Of a stretch of 47,080 bases of DNA, positions 9,507 through 18,570 are shown piece by piece. Every line of letters starts with the position of its first letter. Within the stretch, counting starts at the first letter, position 1. The DNA is taken from NCBI GenBank assembly GCA_013141065.1, contig JABFRR010000017.1, forward strand, positions 1 through 47,080, written 5' to 3'. The DNA comes from Bacteriovoracaceae bacterium. GTDB taxonomy: Bacteria > Bdellovibrionota > Bacteriovoracia > Bacteriovoracales > Bacteriovoracaceae. The notes beneath the pieces were generated by a model. The model was not told the origin of the DNA and did no database searches. It worked only from the letters and a program-made list of their open reading frames with translations. The position numbers were made by a program, and so were the translations under genes.

Positions 9507-9926
9507 ATGTTAGTTAAAAAAGTAATCTTGGTACTATTAGTACTTATTTCAATTTACTCTGCTGAAACAAATGCGGCTTTTATTACAGGCAACAAGTGCA
9601 TTTTAGGATTACTGCCTTTTGGAACAACATTGGCCGTTGATTCAAAAAAAGAATTAATCATTAAGGCCTACGAAGACAAAGGATATTTTGTTACAGTTTT
9701 AAATAAAGTTTCTGATGTTCACGATGTTGAATTTATCAGCGATGCCTCAGTTGAGTGCACTAGCACATACTTTGGAATTTTTGCAAAAACTCAAGTTCGA
9801 CTTATCGAATCGGCGACGAATAAAATACTCACTAGATCTGAATCTAAAGGTGTGATGGATTTATGGACTTGTAAGATAGAGCTTTTTGAAGCCATAGAGT
9901 CTTTGCCAGTTTGCCAAATAAAATAA
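9507..9926 (+). CDS. Small secreted hypothetical protein
   Basis: The 139-aa product has a signal peptide (MLVKKVILVLLVLISIYSAETNA) and then FITGNKCILGLLPFGTTLAVDS. It has four Cys residues in the mature part, which could form disulphides. A strong CAGGAG box lies before ATG 9507. I do not recognise the family. Its stop overlaps the ung start (TAATG at 9924-9928), so translation of the two is coupled, although there is no functional link that I can see. Confidence 0.65.
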   Translation: MLVKKVILVLLVLISIYSAETNAAFITGNKCILGLLPFGTTLAVDSKKELIIKAYEDKGYFVTVLNKVSDVHDVEFISDASVECTSTYFGIFAKTQVRLIESATNKILTRSESKGVMDLWTCKIELFEAIESLPVCQIK

Positions 9927-10606
9927 TGTCTCTTAAAAGTTTTATAAGTGAAAGTTCATGGCTTGAAATTTTAGCTGACGAATTTCAAGCCCCGTATTTT
10001 CTAGAACTAGAAAAATCTCTTGAAATTGCATCTAAAAATTCCACCGTCTATCCTCCTGTAAATCAAATTTTTAGTGCTCTTAATGAAACACCTTTTAATA
10101 AGGTAAAGGTCGTCATTCTTGGCCAAGATCCTTATCACGGTAAAGGACAGGCCCACGGTCTGAGTTTTTCAGTGAATTCTGGTGTGAAGCTTCCACCATC
10201 GTTAGTGAATATCTTTAAAGAGTATAATTCAGATTTAGGTTTTCCCATTCCTAAGGAAGGCTGCTTAATAAATTGGGCCCGTGAAGGCGTAATGCTATTA
10301 AATAATCAACTGAGTGTTGTTGAAGGTAGCCCCATGTCTCATAAAGATATTGGCTGGGATCAATTCACCAATGTCATCATAGAAAAATTAAATCAGAAAA
10401 AAGAAAATCTGGTTTTTATTTTGTGGGGAGCCCCTGCTCAAAAAAAAGCAAAATCAGTTGATCACAATAAGCACTTTGTGATTCAGTCTGTTCACCCTTC
10501 ACCTTTATCTTCCTATCGAGGTTTTTTTGGTAGTAAGCCATTTTCACAAACAAATGATTATTTAAAATCAAACAACATCGTGCCCATTAATTGGAAACTC
10601 ACTTAA
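9926..10606 (+). CDS. ung: Uracil-DNA glycosylase
   Basis: The 226-aa protein is a family-1 uracil-DNA glycosylase that removes uracil from DNA to start base-excision repair in the cytoplasm. It carries GQDPYHGKGQAHGLSFSV with the water-activating Asp68 and the HPSPLSSYRGFFG loop with His190. The length matches the usual ~225 aa. ATG 9926 overlaps the preceding stop codon (TAATG), and the protein read from there, MSLKSFISESSWLEIL, matches family N-termini, so a TTG at 9911 is not needed. It converges with the SNF2 helicase gene with a 4-base overlap of stops. Confidence 0.97.
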   Translation: MSLKSFISESSWLEILADEFQAPYFLELEKSLEIASKNSTVYPPVNQIFSALNETPFNKVKVVILGQDPYHGKGQAHGLSFSVNSGVKLPPSLVNIFKEYNSDLGFPIPKEGCLINWAREGVMLLNNQLSVVEGSPMSHKDIGWDQFTNVIIEKLNQKKENLVFILWGAPAQKKAKSVDHNKHFVIQSVHPSPLSSYRGFFGSKPFSQTNDYLKSNNIVPINWKLT

Positions 10607-13600
10607 TTAAATAGCATCTCAAAATCTTTCATCGTTAATCGCCCCGAAAAGACTTGATCGTCATCTGTCGATAATAAATCAGAAAAAAGTTGTTTCTTTT
10701 CTTCTTGAAGTTTTAAGACTTTTTCTTCGACAGAGTTTTTAATAATTGGTCGATAAACTGTCAGGGTATTTTTTTGTCCAATTCTATGTGCTCTATCGAT
10801 GGCCTGAGATTCAACTGCCGGATTCCACCAAGGATCCATGATGAAAACATAACTAGCGGCAGTTAAGTTTAATCCGACACCACCCGCCTTAAGTGAAATT
10901 AAAAATATAGGAGTTTTTCCTGATTGGAATTGCTCGACTTGCTCTTGGCGCTTATTAATACTTTGTGATCCGTCGATCCTTGAAAACTTCCAATGCTTTT
11001 CTCTAAAAAAGTGCTGAATGATATCAAGATATGTCGTGAACTGAGAAAAAATAATGGCCTGTTGTCCTTCTTCTAAAATTGTTTCAAGGGTTTCCATAAG
11101 AAACTCAATTTTAGTTGAATCAATATTTTTATAATGAGTTTCATTGGTTCTATTTTGCCAAAGACAATTTTGCCTTAACTGCAAGAGACCTCTCAATATC
11201 TCACCATACTTCGCCGAAGTGGTCGAACTGTTAATACGCGATCTAATGGAAACAATATTTTGCTGATAAAATTTTAATTCTTCTTCATTAAGTTCTAGAT
11301 AAACATTGTTTTCAATTTTTGGAGGGAGGTCATGGAGAACTTGTGCCTTGGTTCTTCGTAAAATAAACGGACTGGCCGTTCTTCTGGCTATGCCTCGAGT
11401 TTTTTGGTTAGAAACAGCTCTAACAAATTGCAGATCACCCCAGATACCAGGAATAGAAAGATCCAAAATATTATAAAATTCAGAGAGGTCATTTTCAACT
11501 GGCGTACCGGTCAAACAAACACGAAAATTCGCATTAATTTTTCTTGCCGAAAAAGCACCAAGTGAGCGCACGTTTTTAAGGTGCTGAACTTCATCAAGAA
11601 CTAAGATATCAAAATTAATATTAGCAAAAACAGCTTCCGATTCTTTTTTCATGACTCCATATGAAGTCAAAATAATTTTTTTGTCATGAGGAAACTCTCT
11701 CGAGCCACCGTGATAAATATGCATATCCATCTGAGAAAATTTTTGAATTTCTTTTTCCCAGTTTAATAAAATCGTCACCGGACAAACAATTAGCACGCGC
11801 TCAATTTTGTCATAGATAGACTGTAAAAAGGCGATGGTCTGTAAGGTCTTACCAAGACCCATGTCGTCTGCCAGACATGCACCTAATTTATGTTCATAAA
11901 GAAATCTAAGCCAATTATAGCCCACTGTTTGGTAGGGTCTCAGCACCCCATCAATTTCTCTTGGGAGAGGATAGGTCGGCATCTCGGTTAAGTTAGAGAG
12001 CTTTTCACAAAGAGCGATGTCTTCTTCGTTTAATGCGCCATCGATACCGAGTTTTCTTAATTCAAACAACTCAAAGATACGAGCACGATTAAAAGGGAGA
12101 ATGAATTTTTTAAATGATTGGCTGCCATCAATTTTTGTTTGGGTTTCTACTGCTTCATACTTAGTGTATTTTTGCATGAAACGGATCAGGTCTTTTTGTT
12201 CTTTACTTAAAAGGATGAGCCCTTTTTTTGCAATAACCATTCCAGCTTCAAGATCCGCCTCTAAAATAACTGCCAGGTCATCTTGATCGATATTTAATTC
12301 AAGATCAAACCATTTAGTACTTGAGGACCTTCTTTCAAAACGAATTCGTGAGTTCCATTTAGAAATTTCATGTCGGTCATAAAATATTTCAATTCCCATT
12401 AAGGAAACTGCACGATGAAATTCAGAAAGTCCTTGAAATACAACATTAGGCTGAACGTCATATTTAATTTTTTTAACTTCTTGGTCTAGTTGAGCATATC
12501 TAAAAAATTGATCACCAAAGTGTTGAATCATAGCTAAGAATAACTCTTTCACCGTTTGGTTATTATAAAGGCAGATGAGTTTATTAGTTTGGTCATAAAC
12601 CATGCTTTCGCGGTCTTTAGCGACTTCGGCCAGTAAACTTTGGGCTTTAATTTTTTTATTCGCAGAGACAATAAATTTTTTATAATTTTCATTGCCATTA
12701 ATGAGACTGTCTTTAACCGCCAAAACAAAATCATAAGCATCTTGTTTTTTCTTAAAGTGGCCTAAGATTCCATGATTAAAAGTAAAAAATGAAAAGAATT
12801 CATTGGGGACAACTAATAAATCAGAGTCATCAAAAAATTCTAAACTGGCATGCAATAAGCCTTTTTTATCAGCAGGAGCTAGAGTGATTCGACACTTTGG
12901 GTGAGAAGTTTTGATGTCTTCTAAGGCCACATTGTCGATAAAGACTTCGACCTGTGAAAAAAGATCGAGCTCTTGAATGTTGCATAAGATGTCATTAATT
13001 GAATAACTAAACATATTCAGACGAATACGTTGAATGAGAATTTTTAAGTCACTTGGAATATGAAAAACAGATCCATCTTTCCAGTTAAAGATATAAAGGT
13101 TTTCAAAAATCGAAATTTCAGCCGTCGCTTTTTCAAGTGGGCTTGAATGATATTTAAATTTCACTTTTTCATCTGGAGAAAGATGAACTTGGAGTTTGCC
13201 TTTAAAAGTTTCAGGCATTGGAAAAGGAACAACTTTTTTATTGTGCAGTAAGTACTGAAGTGATGAATAGGTTGGAGCGGCCGGGGCTCCAATTAATTGA
13301 TGAGCGCCTGCGAGAATAGTTCCGTACTCAGCGACATTGACACCAAAGCTAGAGTTAATCACGATTGGCGGCAATCCACTGTCTATTCCGTCTGAGACTT
13401 CTTCGCCACGCTCTTCGAGATAAAGCTGAACTTGATAAGTAATAAACAAAGCAACCACGTGAGGGCAATGGCTCTTTTCTCTCCAGAGGTGACAATCACA
13501 GTTTGATGAAAAGGGTCCTTCTTCAGTGCCCTCTAAGCGTTTTTTATAAACGATCTTGGTCTCATGAGCGCGGTCATCGCGAACGATCCCACTGACGATA

Positions 13601-13770
13601 TAATAGGTTTCAGCGGATCCTTTTTTAAAAGAGATAGAAACACGAGAAAGTTTAAAAAATCTTAAACCGTTTTGAATAAGTGCCGGATTAAAAAATCTTT
13701 TGCATTCAGTGTTTATTTTTTCTGGAATTGTCCAAGTGCGAGCTTCGTTCATGTGATCTCTTAGTTTCAA
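10603..13770 (-). CDS. SWIM/SNF2 helicase-like ATPase
   Basis: The 1055-aa protein has an N-terminal SWIM zinc finger (NCDCHLWREKSHCPH, about residues 90-105), then a long beta-rich region seen in bacterial SNF2 proteins. The two-lobed ATPase includes DDMGLGKTLQTIAFL (Walker A), VLDEVQHLKN (motif II, with DEVQ in place of DEAH), LTGTPVEN (motif III), FLISLKAGGVGLNL (V) and QAIDRAHRIGQ (VI). Such enzymes translocate on DNA and remodel DNA-protein complexes; bacterial members include RapA-like transcription recycling factors, but the SWIM-containing type is poorly understood. No operon partner is visible: it stands alone and converges with ung. Confidence 0.92.
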   Translation of the reverse strand: MKLRDHMNEARTWTIPEKINTECKRFFNPALIQNGLRFFKLSRVSISFKKGSAETYYIVSGIVRDDRAHETKIVYKKRLEGTEEGPFSSNCDCHLWREKSHCPHVVALFITYQVQLYLEERGEEVSDGIDSGLPPIVINSSFGVNVAEYGTILAGAHQLIGAPAAPTYSSLQYLLHNKKVVPFPMPETFKGKLQVHLSPDEKVKFKYHSSPLEKATAEISIFENLYIFNWKDGSVFHIPSDLKILIQRIRLNMFSYSINDILCNIQELDLFSQVEVFIDNVALEDIKTSHPKCRITLAPADKKGLLHASLEFFDDSDLLVVPNEFFSFFTFNHGILGHFKKKQDAYDFVLAVKDSLINGNENYKKFIVSANKKIKAQSLLAEVAKDRESMVYDQTNKLICLYNNQTVKELFLAMIQHFGDQFFRYAQLDQEVKKIKYDVQPNVVFQGLSEFHRAVSLMGIEIFYDRHEISKWNSRIRFERRSSSTKWFDLELNIDQDDLAVILEADLEAGMVIAKKGLILLSKEQKDLIRFMQKYTKYEAVETQTKIDGSQSFKKFILPFNRARIFELFELRKLGIDGALNEEDIALCEKLSNLTEMPTYPLPREIDGVLRPYQTVGYNWLRFLYEHKLGACLADDMGLGKTLQTIAFLQSIYDKIERVLIVCPVTILLNWEKEIQKFSQMDMHIYHGGSREFPHDKKIILTSYGVMKKESEAVFANINFDILVLDEVQHLKNVRSLGAFSARKINANFRVCLTGTPVENDLSEFYNILDLSIPGIWGDLQFVRAVSNQKTRGIARRTASPFILRRTKAQVLHDLPPKIENNVYLELNEEELKFYQQNIVSIRSRINSSTTSAKYGEILRGLLQLRQNCLWQNRTNETHYKNIDSTKIEFLMETLETILEEGQQAIIFSQFTTYLDIIQHFFREKHWKFSRIDGSQSINKRQEQVEQFQSGKTPIFLISLKAGGVGLNLTAASYVFIMDPWWNPAVESQAIDRAHRIGQKNTLTVYRPIIKNSVEEKVLKLQEEKKQLFSDLLSTDDDQVFSGRLTMKDFEMLFN

Positions 13771-13882
13771 ATTTAATCAAGAGATGATTATACGATAAAA
13801 AGTTTCAAAGAGGGGATTTTTAATTTTGTTTATTAAGGGTCTGAGAAGGAAAAGTGCTTGACATTTTTTAAAAAGTAGAAAT

Positions 13883-13906
13883 AGAAAAGCCCTCCGAAGA
13901 GGGCTT
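13883..13906 (-). terminator. Rho-independent terminator after rpoD
   Basis: On the minus strand AAGCCCTC, loop TTCG, GAGGGCTT is followed by a U-run (TTTTCTA). It lies about 120 bases past the rpoD stop and beyond the composite palindrome at 13937-14027. Confidence 0.8.
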
Positions 13907-13936
13907 ATAAGAAAAGTAATACATGATTGGAAATGG

Positions 13937-14027
13937 CTAGACCGAACTCAAAATTTCGAAGCGCAGTGAATTTTTTTGCTTCGCTGGCGAAGTTGAAATG
14001 CTCCACTGGAGCATTTCATCGGTCTAG
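13937..14027. repeat. Composite inverted repeat overlapping rpoD stop
   Basis: Outer arms CTAGACCGA (13937-13945) and TCGGTCTAG (14019-14027) enclose a second palindrome, GAAATGCTCCA/TGGAGCATTTC (13995-14005/14007-14017), and a CGAAGC...GCTTCG pair near 13957-13983. The outer right arm contains the rpoD stop codon. It could be a processing or termination structure or a small palindromic repeat element; nothing inside codes for protein. Confidence 0.6.
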
Positions 14028-15790
14028 TTATCTACATAACTTTTTAAAAGTTTAGCGCGTGACGGATGTCTTAGTTTTCTAAGGGCCTTCGCTTCGATCT
14101 GACGGATACGCTCACGGGTAACAAAGAAATCCTGACCAACTTCTTCTAAAGTGTGATCTGATTTTTCTCCAATACCAAAACGCATACGAAGAACTTTTTC
14201 TTCTCTAGGAGTCAACGTTGATAAGACAGCACGGGTCTGCTCAGAAAGCGTTATACTCATTACAGCGTCAGCTGGAGAGATGATTTTTTTGTCTTCAATA
14301 AAGTCTCCAAGAGATGAATCTTCTTCTTCTCCGATTGGAGTTTCAAGAGAGATTGGCTCTTTAGAGATTTTCTGAACTTTTTTAACTTTATCAACTGGAA
14401 GTTCCATTTTCTCAGCAATTTCTTCTGGAGTTGGCTCACGACCTAGTTCCTGAATTAACTGACGAGATGTTCTCACCATTTTGTTAATCGTTTCAATCAT
14501 GTGTACTGGAATACGGATTGTGCGAGCTTGATCGGCAATGGCACGAGTGATGGCCTGACGAATCCACCAAGTCGCGTATGTTGAAAATTTGTATCCACGA
14601 CGGTACTCAAATTTATCAACGGCCTTCATAAGACCGATGTTTCCTTCCTGGATTAAATCCAAGAACTGAAGACCTCTGTTCGTGTATTTTTTAGCGATAG
14701 AAACAACAAGACGAAGATTGGCTTCAACAAGTTGAGCCTTCGCTTTATCGGCTTTTGTTTCACCTTCGATAATAATTTTATAAACTTTTTCAATTTCAAG
14801 ATATTCCATTCCGGCATCGATCGTTAAACGACGAAGCTTTCTTAGGATATCTTCTTGGTTACGGATAAGTTGTTCGATCTTAGCGTCTGTCGTAAAGAGG
14901 TCTTTAGCGAGTTTTCTTTTGAAAGCATCATCTTCCATAACTCGGTCATAAAGAATTTTGTAGTCTTCAGCATTACCGACTTCAAGGAATTTGAAAATAC
15001 GATCTTGTTGATCAAACATTTCTGTAAACTGAAGGTAGTATTTTTTTACTGGCTCAACAAAAGAGTTGATGATTTTTCTGTTGAAAGTTAAATCCGCAAG
15101 CTCGGCTGAAATTTCATCCATCAATTTTTTCTGAGGAGTATCGAGGGCCTTTAGAGTCCCGTCAGCTTTTTCAGTTTCTTGTAAGATGATCGCAATTTGA
15201 TCAATGACAGTATAGATTCTGTCTTTGACTTTTTTGATATCAGCAGGTGAAGACTCGTCATCAAGACCGCGAACAAGTTCTTTTACATATTCTTGTGGGT
15301 TTTCTTGAGTTTCAATTTTTTCTCTTAATTTACCAACTTCTTTCAAGGCATGCGTAGAAGATAAAGCTGAAAGAATAATTTCTCTTTCACCTTCTTCAAT
15401 TTCTTTTGCGATAACAACTTCGCCTTCGCGAGTTAAAAGCGCCACAGAGCCCATGCGTTTTAAATAAAGTTTTACTGGATCAGTTGAAGCTGAACGAAGT
15501 TCGGCTTTTTCTTCACGAGAAAGTGCCTCTTCGATGATTTCAGTACCATCAAGGCGGATACCCTCTTCATCTTCTTCTTCTTCGACGGCGCTATCCATAA
15601 CGTCGATTTTTAATTCTAAAATTCGGCCCATGACTTCATCGACGTCGCTTGCCAGGACAATGCCAGCAGGTAGAGCGTCGTTGATTTCTTCGGCAGTAAT
15701 AAAAGCTTGGTCTTTTCCTTTCGTCAAAAGACGATTGAATTCTTTTGAATTCAGGAATTGAGCGACAGCTGGTGAAATTGGGTTACTCAT
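14024..15790 (-). CDS. rpoD: Primary sigma factor RpoD (sigma-70)
   Basis: The 588-aa protein directs RNA polymerase to housekeeping promoters. Region 1.2 ([20 protein letters not shown]), a non-conserved insert, then region 2 ([60 protein letters not shown]), region 3 ([24 protein letters not shown]) and region 4 ([36 protein letters not shown]) are all present. An acidic stretch (EEEEDEEG) separates regions 1.1 and 1.2. AGGGAG precedes ATG 15790. It follows dnaG closely, the conserved macromolecular-synthesis arrangement, here without rpsU but with trmB upstream. Confidence 0.98.
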   Translation of the reverse strand: MSNPISPAVAQFLNSKEFNRLLTKGKDQAFITAEEINDALPAGIVLASDVDEVMGRILELKIDVMDSAVEEEEDEEGIRLDGTEIIEEALSREEKAELRSASTDPVKLYLKRMGSVALLTREGEVVIAKEIEEGEREIILSALSSTHALKEVGKLREKIETQENPQEYVKELVRGLDDESSPADIKKVKDRIYTVIDQIAIILQETEKADGTLKALDTPQKKLMDEISAELADLTFNRKIINSFVEPVKKYYLQFTEMFDQQDRIFKFLEVGNAEDYKILYDRVMEDDAFKRKLAKDLFTTDAKIEQLIRNQEDILRKLRRLTIDAGMEYLEIEKVYKIIIEGETKADKAKAQLVEANLRLVVSIAKKYTNRGLQFLDLIQEGNIGLMKAVDKFEYRRGYKFSTYATWWIRQAITRAIADQARTIRIPVHMIETINKMVRTSRQLIQELGREPTPEEIAEKMELPVDKVKKVQKISKEPISLETPIGEEEDSSLGDFIEDKKIISPADAVMSITLSEQTRAVLSTLTPREEKVLRMRFGIGEKSDHTLEEVGQDFFVTRERIRQIEAKALRKLRHPSRAKLLKSYVDN

Positions 15791-15824
15791 GTTTTTAAAA
15801 CTCCCTAATGACTTCTAAAAAATC

Positions 15825-17738
15825 TTACCTGATTTTTTCAGGTTTCGAATTTTTTAGGTTTTGTATATTTCTTTCTATTTCATTTAACTGGGTGAGAAGT
15901 CTGGTCATTTCTTCGTCGGACTCACACGTCAGTTGTTTTGTTTTTAATTCATCTTTTTGATTTTTTAACTGCTCCATATGCAACTTATTTTTTAAATCAA
16001 AAAGAATTCTTTGTTTCGTTTTGTTGTTGGCTTCTTTTGGTTTGTAATTATAAAAAGCACCTGTCACAACTTCTCTTAGATCAATCGAGTACTCCGGAGA
16101 GTTTGTGAGATTCAGCACAACTGATTCGTACTCATTATCATCAACTTCCATTGTGATTCTACGAATTTTTCCAACGTATTTTTTTACCTCATCATTGCTA
16201 ACTAAATCAAGGATTTCATTCATTTTCTCGAGGGAAAGCAGGGAAGGAAGTTGGACTAATTCTTGCACAAGTAGCTTTTCCATTTTACTCATAAAGATTT
16301 GTGGTGGTGAGACTTCCACATGAAAGCTTTCATCCATAATCATGAGCTCTTCATTTTCTTCATGATTGTGTTCTTCGGTCTTGGCGATTATTGGAGTAGA
16401 TACAGTAAACTTTGGGCGTTTTTGCGTTTTATCTAGGTGATCTTGATAGTTTTTAATAATTTGGCCAGCTTCAGCTCGAAGGCCAAGTCGTTTGGCAAAA
16501 TTCACGACACGCTCGGTCGCTGCCAATTCTAACTTCATTGGAGAAAGGAGCTCGAAAGCCTTGTGGAGAATTTCAAGTTTACGATCGAGGACTTCCGGTA
16601 ATTTTTCAGGAATGAGCCTAGAGAGTAAAAAATCAAAAGCTGCTTCGGCATTGTCCAATTTTTCTTGGAAGGCGAGGGCCCCGTTGGCTTTTAAAAAGTC
16701 ATCTGGGTCTTTTTGTGGATCGCAGGAAACCATCTTGGCCACAATTCCATGACTCGCGAATTGTTGGTTTATGCGCTCCATGGCCTTTAGTCCTGCGGCA
16801 TCATTATCGAGAGTCAGGTAAATATTTTTTGTTAGACTCAAGAGACGTTCGAGAGACTGAACACCCAAAGCAGTGCCCATGACGGCCACTGTGTTTTTAA
16901 ATCCATTATGAAATAGTGCGACTTGATCCATATTCCCTTCAACCAGGATGACAGCATCCTTTTCTCTGATGGTATTTTTAGCAAGATGGAAGCCATAGAG
17001 AATGTTTCCCTTGTTAAAGACGAAGGAATCCACACTATTCATATACTTGGCTTTTTGATCGTCTCTAATGGCCCTCGAGGTAAAACCACTAACTTGGCCG
17101 AATTGATCCCAAATGGGGAAGATGATTCGGTCCCTAAAGGTGTCATAGTGGGCATCAGGATTATTTTTATCTCGTCTTATGAGACCAATATCTAAAGCGA
17201 CTGATAAAGCAAAAGCACGCTCTTTTTCGTCATTAATTGTTCCCAAGTATTCTGAGATTGAGTTTTTATTGGGCGCAAAACCAAGAGAGTAGGTAGTGGC
17301 CACTTCTTCGTCTAGACCGCGATTTTTAATAAATTGGTTATAGGGAGCATAAGCTCCTGATGAAGCCGTTTTGCGATATAAAAGTGCCGACCTCGTTAAT
17401 ATACGTTTGGCCATATCAACTTTAGGGTTGGTTTTTTTTTCTTCTTGATAGGATTCGAAGTTGATTCCTTGTTTCGAACAAATTTCTTTTAAGGCTTCGA
17501 TGTAGTCAAGACTTCGGTGTTTCATAACAAAAGTAATGGCATCACCGGCGGCACCACAAGCAAAACACTTAAAGATTTTTTTAGAATCATTGACGTTCAT
17601 CGATGGTTTTGAATCGCCATGAAAAGGACAAAGTGAGACGAGCGAAGAGCCTTGGCGCTTCAAGCTCATATAATTTCCGATAATCGCAGAAATCGGAATT
17701 TCTTCTTTAATTTTTTGTTTTAAATCTTCTAATGACAT
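15825..17738 (-). CDS. dnaG: DNA primase DnaG
   Basis: The 637-aa enzyme makes RNA primers at the replication fork. The CHC2 zinc finger is at residues 37-61 (CPFHGD ... KCFACGAAGD). The Toprim core shows ILVEGNMDQVALF (the usual EGYMD reads EGNMD here) and YLTLDNDAAGLKAM. The C-terminal ~200 residues form the helicase-interaction region, with an acidic, poorly conserved linker (EEHNHEENEELMI). Its start codon shares one base with the trmB stop (TAATG), so translation is coupled, and rpoD follows after 34 bases. Confidence 0.97.
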   Translation of the reverse strand: MSLEDLKQKIKEEIPISAIIGNYMSLKRQGSSLVSLCPFHGDSKPSMNVNDSKKIFKCFACGAAGDAITFVMKHRSLDYIEALKEICSKQGINFESYQEEKKTNPKVDMAKRILTRSALLYRKTASSGAYAPYNQFIKNRGLDEEVATTYSLGFAPNKNSISEYLGTINDEKERAFALSVALDIGLIRRDKNNPDAHYDTFRDRIIFPIWDQFGQVSGFTSRAIRDDQKAKYMNSVDSFVFNKGNILYGFHLAKNTIREKDAVILVEGNMDQVALFHNGFKNTVAVMGTALGVQSLERLLSLTKNIYLTLDNDAAGLKAMERINQQFASHGIVAKMVSCDPQKDPDDFLKANGALAFQEKLDNAEAAFDFLLSRLIPEKLPEVLDRKLEILHKAFELLSPMKLELAATERVVNFAKRLGLRAEAGQIIKNYQDHLDKTQKRPKFTVSTPIIAKTEEHNHEENEELMIMDESFHVEVSPPQIFMSKMEKLLVQELVQLPSLLSLEKMNEILDLVSNDEVKKYVGKIRRITMEVDDNEYESVVLNLTNSPEYSIDLREVVTGAFYNYKPKEANNKTKQRILFDLKNKLHMEQLKNQKDELKTKQLTCESDEEMTRLLTQLNEIERNIQNLKNSKPEKIR

Positions 17739-18427
17739 TATTTTTTTGATCTCAAAACAAAAGCTTTTATCTTAATTCCTTGCTCGAGAAAAATTTTTTC
17801 AAAACCAGTGGTGTACTTGGCCAGCAGATGATCAGGGTGTTCTAACCTTAGGTCCTTGCTTTCTAGTATAACATCAAAGAGGCCACACTTTTTTATTTCT
17901 CTTTCCATCCAAAGAGCGTAGTCGTCGTGATCTGTTTTAATATAAAAAATTCCACCGGGCTTGATTGTTTTGTACGCTGATTTTAAAAATGGCTCTTGAA
18001 TGAGTCTTTTTTTATTATGTTTAGTTTTTGGCCACGGATCAGGAAAGAAGTAGAAAATTCCATCGAGTTCATTTTCTTCAAACATGAATTCGATTCTTTC
18101 ACCCTTGGCACGAAGGTAGCGAAAATTTTTAACGACGACTTCGGATAATTTTTTTGCCAGAGCAAAGCTGCGTTTGAAACGGTAATCTAATCCGACAAAG
18201 TTTACTTCCGGATGGTCTCGGCAATAATCAATCATAAAGTGGCCTGCGCCAGTTCCAATTTCTAAAAAGAGTTCTCCTTCTTTTTTAAAAACTTCTTTAT
18301 TCCATTTTCCTTTATGAGCTTCAGCTTCGTGATCTCTTAAAACGAATTCAGAAAAAGCCCCCAATCTTTCATGGTAGGGATTTTCATGTTTGTATTTAAA
18401 ATATTCTTTGAAAGAATAATCAACCAT
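17738..18427 (-). CDS. trmB: tRNA (guanine-N7)-methyltransferase TrmB
   Basis: TrmB methylates G46 of tRNAs using S-adenosylmethionine. Visible motifs are FLEIGTGAGHFMIDYC (SAM-binding loop), NFVGLDYRFKRSF, FYFFPDPWPKTKHNKKRLIQ (the family signature) and GGIFYIKTDHDDYALWM. Two starts compete: ATG 18427, with AAGG 7 bases upstream, giving 229 aa; and TTG 18463, with AGGAG upstream, giving 241 aa. The shorter form matches family N-termini better. A hairpin at 18430-18456 lies between the two starts and contains the AAGG box. It is the first gene of the trmB-dnaG-rpoD unit. Confidence 0.95.
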   Translation of the reverse strand: MVDYSFKEYFKYKHENPYHERLGAFSEFVLRDHEAEAHKGKWNKEVFKKEGELFLEIGTGAGHFMIDYCRDHPEVNFVGLDYRFKRSFALAKKLSEVVVKNFRYLRAKGERIEFMFEENELDGIFYFFPDPWPKTKHNKKRLIQEPFLKSAYKTIKPGGIFYIKTDHDDYALWMEREIKKCGLFDVILESKDLRLEHPDHLLAKYTTGFEKIFLEQGIKIKAFVLRSKK

Positions 18428-18429
18428 AT

Positions 18430-18456
18430 CTAAACCTTTTATTATAAAGGGTTTAG
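18430..18456 (-). promoter_or_regulatory. Hairpin over trmB Shine-Dalgarno
   Basis: CTAAACCCTTTA and TAAAAGGTTTAG (minus strand) form a 12-base stem with one mismatch around a 3-base loop. The right arm holds AAGG, the ribosome-binding box of ATG 18427. Folding would hide that box; translation from the upstream TTG 18463 would unfold it. A regulatory effect is inference. Confidence 0.4.
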
Positions 18457-18511
18457 TTACCAAAATCGGGCTCTCCTAGCAAGCTTCACACGTGAAAAGT
18501 TTACATCTTGC

Positions 18512-18539
18512 TTGTGGATATTTTGCGCTGCTGTATAAG
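18512..18539 (+). promoter_or_regulatory. Candidate sigma-70 promoter
   Basis: TTGTGG (18512-18517) and TATAAG (18534-18539), separated by 16 bases, lie 32 bases before ATG 18571. It points away from the divergent trmB gene. Confidence 0.4.
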
Positions 18540-18570
18540 AGTTTACTTTGGTTATTTTGGGGAGCATTAC

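Noticed and set aside
9911..9925. Five-residue N-terminal extension of ung from a TTG
   Set aside because: ATG 9926 overlaps the previous stop and matches family N-termini; the TTG has no ribosome-binding site.
18428..18463. Longer trmB from TTG 18463 as the main product
   Set aside because: Possible because AGGAG precedes it, but the family N-terminus begins at about 18427; kept only as a regulatory idea.
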